Assembly (NCBI GenBank): GCA_934561515.1 | Contig: CAKTGM010000003.1 | Coordinates: forward strand, 1 to 64,000 | Reading direction: 5' to 3' | DNA length: 64,000 bases | Source: an uncultured Oscillospiraceae bacterium | GTDB taxonomy: Bacteria; Bacillota; Clostridia; Oscillospirales; Oscillospiraceae | Part shown: piece by piece, positions 61,317 through 64,000 of the stretch | Layout: each line of letters starts with the position of its first letter | Numbering within the stretch: position 1 is the first letter of the stretch | The notes under the pieces: generated by a model | Told to the model about the DNA's origin: nothing | The model's input: the letters and a program-made list of their open reading frames with translations, nothing else | Database searches by the model: none | Program-made: the position numbers and the translations under genes

Positions 61317-61346
61317 TTATCCACAGTTTCCACAGACTTATCCACA
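61317..61346 (+). promoter_or_regulatory. Clustered DnaA boxes
   Basis: Two consensus DnaA boxes TTATCCACA lie at 61317-61325 and 61338-61346 in the same orientation (21 bp apart), with TTTCCACA between them at 61327-61334. The 9-mer occurring twice exactly in 30 bp is unlikely by chance. Confidence 0.8.
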
Positions 61347-61363
61347 AGCGGGGAAAAGCAGAA

Positions 61364-61394
61364 GCGGCGCTGTTTTTTCGGAAAACAGCGCCGC
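61364..61394. repeat. Perfect 13-bp hairpin next to the DnaA boxes
   Basis: GCGGCGCTGTTTT (61364-61376) is the exact complement of 61382-61394, with loop TTCGG. The sequence GATTTT follows. It may end a short transcript or be a structural part of the region. Confidence 0.65.
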
Positions 61395-61560
61395 GATTTT
61401 CGTCTGCGCGGAAAACATACCACAGGAGTGGGCCTGTGTCGAAATTTACATAATATTGAAGCTGCCGGATTTTGGCAGAACATAATTTCGATTTGTTACC
61501 ATAATCGGGGAATTTTGCAAGTTGCCGCGCCCGCCTTGCACTCGCGCGGGAACGGCGGCA

Positions 61561-61597
61561 AAAAGCGGCGCCCTCTTTGAAAAGAGGACGCCGCTTG
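61561..61597 (-). terminator. Terminator of the polA-rimI-tsaD group
   Basis: On the minus strand AAGCGGCGTCCTCTT/AAGAGGGCGCCGCTT, with one G-T pair, is followed by TTTTTG, just behind tsaD. Confidence 0.85.
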
Positions 61598-61603
61598 CGT
61601 TTT

Positions 61604-62620
61604 TCAGACGATGGGATCGTCAATATCGCGCGTTGCGTAGGCGTTGAGCGACCAGTCCGCGCGCGCCCCGGCGAGGAATTCGTAGTAGCCCTGCGCGCCG
61701 ATCATCGCGCCGTTGTCGCCGCAGAGCTTCAGCGGCGGCATATAGAGCGTATAGCCGCGCTTCCGGCATTCCTTTTCGAGCGCGGCGCGGATGAAGGAGT
61801 TTGCCGCCACGCCGCCCGCGGCGACGAGCACCTTGCGCCCGCTTTGCTCCATGGCGAGCATGGCGCGCGGCACGAGCTCGTCGACGACCGCCTGCGTGAA
61901 GTCGCGCGCGAGCGCGGCGCGGTCAAGAGACTTTCCGGTCTGCTCTGCGTTGTGCGCAAGGTTGACGACGGCGGTTTTAAGGCCGGAAAAGCTCATGTCG
62001 AGAGGGCAGCCGTCGATCTTCGCGCGCGGCAGGTCGTAAACGCCGCCCGCGCTCTCGTGCGCGAGCTTATCCATCGCCGCGCCGCCGGGATAGGGAAGGC
62101 CCAGCACACGCCCCGCCTTGTCGAAGCATTCGCCCGCCGCGTCGTCGCGCGTTGCGCCGAGAAGGGCAAAGTCCGTATAATCGCGCACATCAACGATGAG
62201 CGTATTGCCGCCGGACATACACAGCGCGAGAAACGGCGGCTCCAGCTCCGGGAAGGCGAGATAGTTCGCCGCGATGTGCCCGCGGATGTGGTGCACGGGG
62301 ATGAGCGGCACGCCGAGGGCGTAGGCCGCGGACTTGGCAAAGTTCAGCCCCACGAGCACCGCGCCGATGAGACCGGGGGCGTAGGTCGCCGCCACGGCGT
62401 CAATGTCGGATTTCTGAATGCCCGCCTCGCTGAGCGCCTGATCGGTCAGCGCGGCGATGGCCTCGATGTGCTTGCGCGAGGCGATCTCCGGCACGACGCC
62501 GCCGTAGAGCGCGTGCAGGTCGGCCTGCGACGCGATGGCGTCGGAGAGGACCTTGCGCCCGTCTTCGACGACGGCAACGGCGGTCTCATCGCAGGAGGAT
62601 TCGAAAGCGAGGATCTTCAT
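61604..62620 (-). CDS. tsaD: tRNA threonylcarbamoyladenosine transferase TsaD
   Basis: The 338-aa protein starts MKILAFESSCDETAVAVVEDG and has the metal-binding H111-x3-H115 motif (HHIRGH) and the GLNFAKSAA and GGVAANS motifs of the TsaD/Kae1 family. With TsaB and TsaE it transfers threonylcarbamoyl onto A37 of ANN-decoding tRNAs; its product is the substrate of MtaB, encoded 4 kb away. It overlaps rimI by 4 bases. tsaB and tsaE are not in the window. Confidence 0.96.
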   Translation of the reverse strand: MKILAFESSCDETAVAVVEDGRKVLSDAIASQADLHALYGGVVPEIASRKHIEAIAALTDQALSEAGIQKSDIDAVAATYAPGLIGAVLVGLNFAKSAAYALGVPLIPVHHIRGHIAANYLAFPELEPPFLALCMSGGNTLIVDVRDYTDFALLGATRDDAAGECFDKAGRVLGLPYPGGAAMDKLAHESAGGVYDLPRAKIDGCPLDMSFSGLKTAVVNLAHNAEQTGKSLDRAALARDFTQAVVDELVPRAMLAMEQSGRKVLVAAGGVAANSFIRAALEKECRKRGYTLYMPPLKLCGDNGAMIGAQGYYEFLAGARADWSLNAYATRDIDDPIV

Positions 62621-63105
62621 TGCTCCGCCTCCGCTTCCGCCGCGCCGAATTCCTTCGTCATGATGATGGCGTCCTCTTTCGGGTGGTCGTAGTAGTTCTT
62701 GCGGCGGCCTGCGCTGCGAAAGCCGCGGCTGCCGTAAAGCGTGATGGCGGCATAGTTGCTCGCGCGGACCTCAAGCGTCAAAAACGCAAGGCCGCTGCCG
62801 CCTGCAAAGCGCACGAACACATCCAGCAGCTGCCCCGCGACCCCGCCGCGGCGGCAGTCGGGGCGGACGGCCATCTTGGTGATGCAGCCCTCGTCCGCGA
62901 CGGCGAGCAGGCCCGCGTAGCCGACGACGCTGCTGCTTTCCGCGTCCAGCGCGACCAAAAACGCAGAGCAGGCGTTTTCCAGCTCCTCTGCGAGCATATT
63001 GCGCGACCAGGGATTCGAGAAGCACTCGCGTTCGAGCGCTGCGACATCATCTAAATATTCGTTCGTCATCGAAACGATGCGGACCTTTTTCTTCAGCTGT
63101 TCCAT
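62617..63105 (-). CDS. rimI: GNAT acetyltransferase, RimI-like
   Basis: The 162-aa GNAT protein has the family layout with VAALERECFSNPWS at the start, the acetyl-CoA motif A region (ITKMAVRPDCRRGGVAGQLLD) and a C-terminal EVRASNYAAITLYGSRGFRSAGRRKNYY. It should N-terminally acetylate S18 or another protein; rimI beside tsaD is a widely conserved arrangement. It overlaps tsaD (ATGA) and follows polA by 13 bp. Confidence 0.9.
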   Translation of the reverse strand: MEQLKKKVRIVSMTNEYLDDVAALERECFSNPWSRNMLAEELENACSAFLVALDAESSSVVGYAGLLAVADEGCITKMAVRPDCRRGGVAGQLLDVFVRFAGGSGLAFLTLEVRASNYAAITLYGSRGFRSAGRRKNYYDHPKEDAIIMTKEFGAAEAEAEQ

Positions 63106-63118
63106 AGTTGTCCTCCGG

Positions 63119-64000
63119 TTATTTGGCTTCGAGCCAGTTTTTGCCCCAGTGGGCTTCGGCGGTCAGGGGGACGGAGAGGTGCACCGCGCCCTCCATCTCC
63201 TCGGTGAGAAGCGCCGCGACCCGTTCCTTTTCCTCCTCCGGGCATTCGACGATCAGCTCATCGTGCACCTGCAAGATGAGCTTTGCCTTGAGCTGTTCTT
63301 TCCGCAGCCGCTCGTCAACGCGCACCATGGCGAGTTTGATGACGTCCGCGGCTGTGCCCTGAATGGGCATATTGCGCGCCACGCGCTCGCCGAACGAGCG
63401 GGTGTTGAAGTTGCTCGCGGTCAGCTCGGGCAGCGCGCGGCGGCGGTGCATCAGCGTTTCCACGTAGCCGCGCTCCTTCGCCTCGGTCACCACCTCGTCC
63501 ATATAGCGGCGGATGCCGGGAAAGCGCTCAAAGTAGGTCTCGATATATTCCTTCGCCTCGTACACGGGAACGCCGATATCCTGCGCGAGCGAGAAGGCGG
63601 AAATGCCGTACACGATGCCGAAGTTGACGGCCTTCGCGTGCGAGCGCATCTGCTTGCTTACCTGATCGACCGGCACGCCGAAGACCTGCGAGGCGGTGAC
63701 GGTGTGGATGTCCTCGCCGGTCAGAAATGCCGTGCGCATCGCCTCGTCCCCCGCGATGTGGGCGAGCAGACGCAGCTCGATCTGGCTGTAGTCCGCGTCG
63801 ACGAGCACGCAGCCGTCTGCGGGGACGAACATCCGGCGGAATTCGCTGCCGAGCTTTGTGCGCGTGGGGATGTTCTGCAAATTCGGCTCGGTCGAGCTGA
63901 GGCGGCCTGTCGCCGTGACGGTCATCTGGAAGCTCGTGTGGATGCGCCCGTCGGGCGCGATGACCTTCAGAAGTCCGTCGCAATAGGTCGAGCGGAACTT
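63119..64000 (-). CDS. polA: DNA polymerase I, C-terminal part (truncated by window edge)
   Basis: The minus-strand frame stays open to the last base of the window, so the start lies beyond it; 293 codons plus stop are present. They hold the palm and fingers of family A polymerase: RIHTSFQMTVTATGRLSSTEPNLQNIP, motif A VLVDADYSQIELRLLAHIAG, the O-helix motif B RSHAKAVNFGIVYG, and motif C LQVHDELIVECP. It fills gaps and removes primers. The catalytic aspartates in motifs A and C are intact. It is followed by rimI and tsaD. Confidence 0.96.
   Translation of the reverse strand, partial: KFRSTYCDGLLKVIAPDGRIHTSFQMTVTATGRLSSTEPNLQNIPTRTKLGSEFRRMFVPADGCVLVDADYSQIELRLLAHIAGDEAMRTAFLTGEDIHTVTASQVFGVPVDQVSKQMRSHAKAVNFGIVYGISAFSLAQDIGVPVYEAKEYIETYFERFPGIRRYMDEVVTEAKERGYVETLMHRRRALPELTASNFNTRSFGERVARNMPIQGTAADVIKLAMVRVDERLRKEQLKAKLILQVHDELIVECPEEEKERVAALLTEEMEGAVHLSVPLTAEAHWGKNWLEAK

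Larger units (their letters stand above)
61010..61558. other. Gene-free 550-bp region with DnaA boxes and hairpins
   Basis: No convincing gene is present. The stretch contains an AT-rich part (about 61270-61310), two consensus DnaA boxes at 61317-61346 with a degenerate third between them, a 13-bp perfect hairpin at 61364-61394 and AT-rich sequence to 61520. It separates convergent transcripts. No dnaA, dnaN, parA or parB lies in the window, so it is not shown to be an origin; a DnaA titration site is possible. Confidence 0.55.

Noticed and set aside
61010..61558. Calling the DnaA-box region oriC
   Set aside because: No dnaA, dnaN, rpmH, parA/B or mnmG gene is nearby, and only two exact boxes are present, so only a DnaA-binding region is reported.

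Overview
The window reads as chromosomal DNA of a GC-rich, low-redundancy Gram-positive of the class Clostridia, most likely an Oscillospiraceae/Ruminococcaceae-type gut anaerobe. The basis is the cohesin, dockerin and SLH surface proteins, the FtsEX plus PcsB-like divisome gene set, CdaR/PucR, DUF1540, DUF4830 and DUF4349 proteins, standard SD-led starts and sigma-A promoters. The taxon is an inference; no rRNA is present.

Region by region. (1) 1-1100: a tRNA-Gly(GCC), a 21-bp copy of its 3' end 248 bp downstream, strong hairpins and a long leader without a convincing protein gene. (2) 1.1-9.4 kb: a compact cohesin/dockerin locus of four secreted proteins: a 1540-aa multidomain protein with cohesin plus dockerin, an SLH-anchored cohesin, a cohesin lipoprotein, and a two-cohesin scaffoldin with a C-terminal dockerin whose cohesins are a recent duplication. 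(3) 9.5-17.6 kb: an unknown membrane-anchored protein, an SLH surface protein and a giant GH20-type glycosidase. (4) 17.6-22.5 kb: a probable RiPP-type maturation cluster: a 91-aa Cys-containing peptide, an HPr-kinase-like protein, a radical SAM/SPASM enzyme, an ABC exporter, a Ser-His S26-type peptidase and a PqqD-like protein. (5) 22.5-29.0 kb, apparently on the same transcript: a PHP-type phosphotyrosine phosphatase, a membrane-anchored Ig-like protein, two complete Wzz/BY-kinases and a FlaA1/CapD-type dehydratase, i.e. capsule control without glycosyltransferases.

(6) 29-34 kb, minus strand: walJ, rlmH, a DUF2007-like protein, pgcA and lysO, with a DUF4830 protein. (7) 34-39.9 kb: a pseudouridine synthase, a CdaR/PucR regulator, ftsE-ftsX-PcsB-like hydrolase and an unknown gene. 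(8) 40-61 kb: housekeeping genes: greA, lysS (with an extra C-terminal tRNA-binding domain), Xaa-Pro peptidase, pepT, an SpoU methyltransferase, dprA, topA, trmFO, plsX, acpP, rnc, a split TauE/SafE pair, DUF1540, MATE, cysteine desulfurase, mtaB, yfbR, a DUF4349 lipoprotein and a UPF0173 hydrolase. (9) 61-64 kb: a 550-bp gene-free stretch with clustered DnaA boxes, then tsaD, rimI and the 3' part of polA on the minus strand, truncated by the window end.

The most unusual part is 8-29 kb, where extracellular cohesin/SLH/glycosidase genes run into a radical-SAM peptide maturation module and then into a phosphotyrosine capsule-control module.
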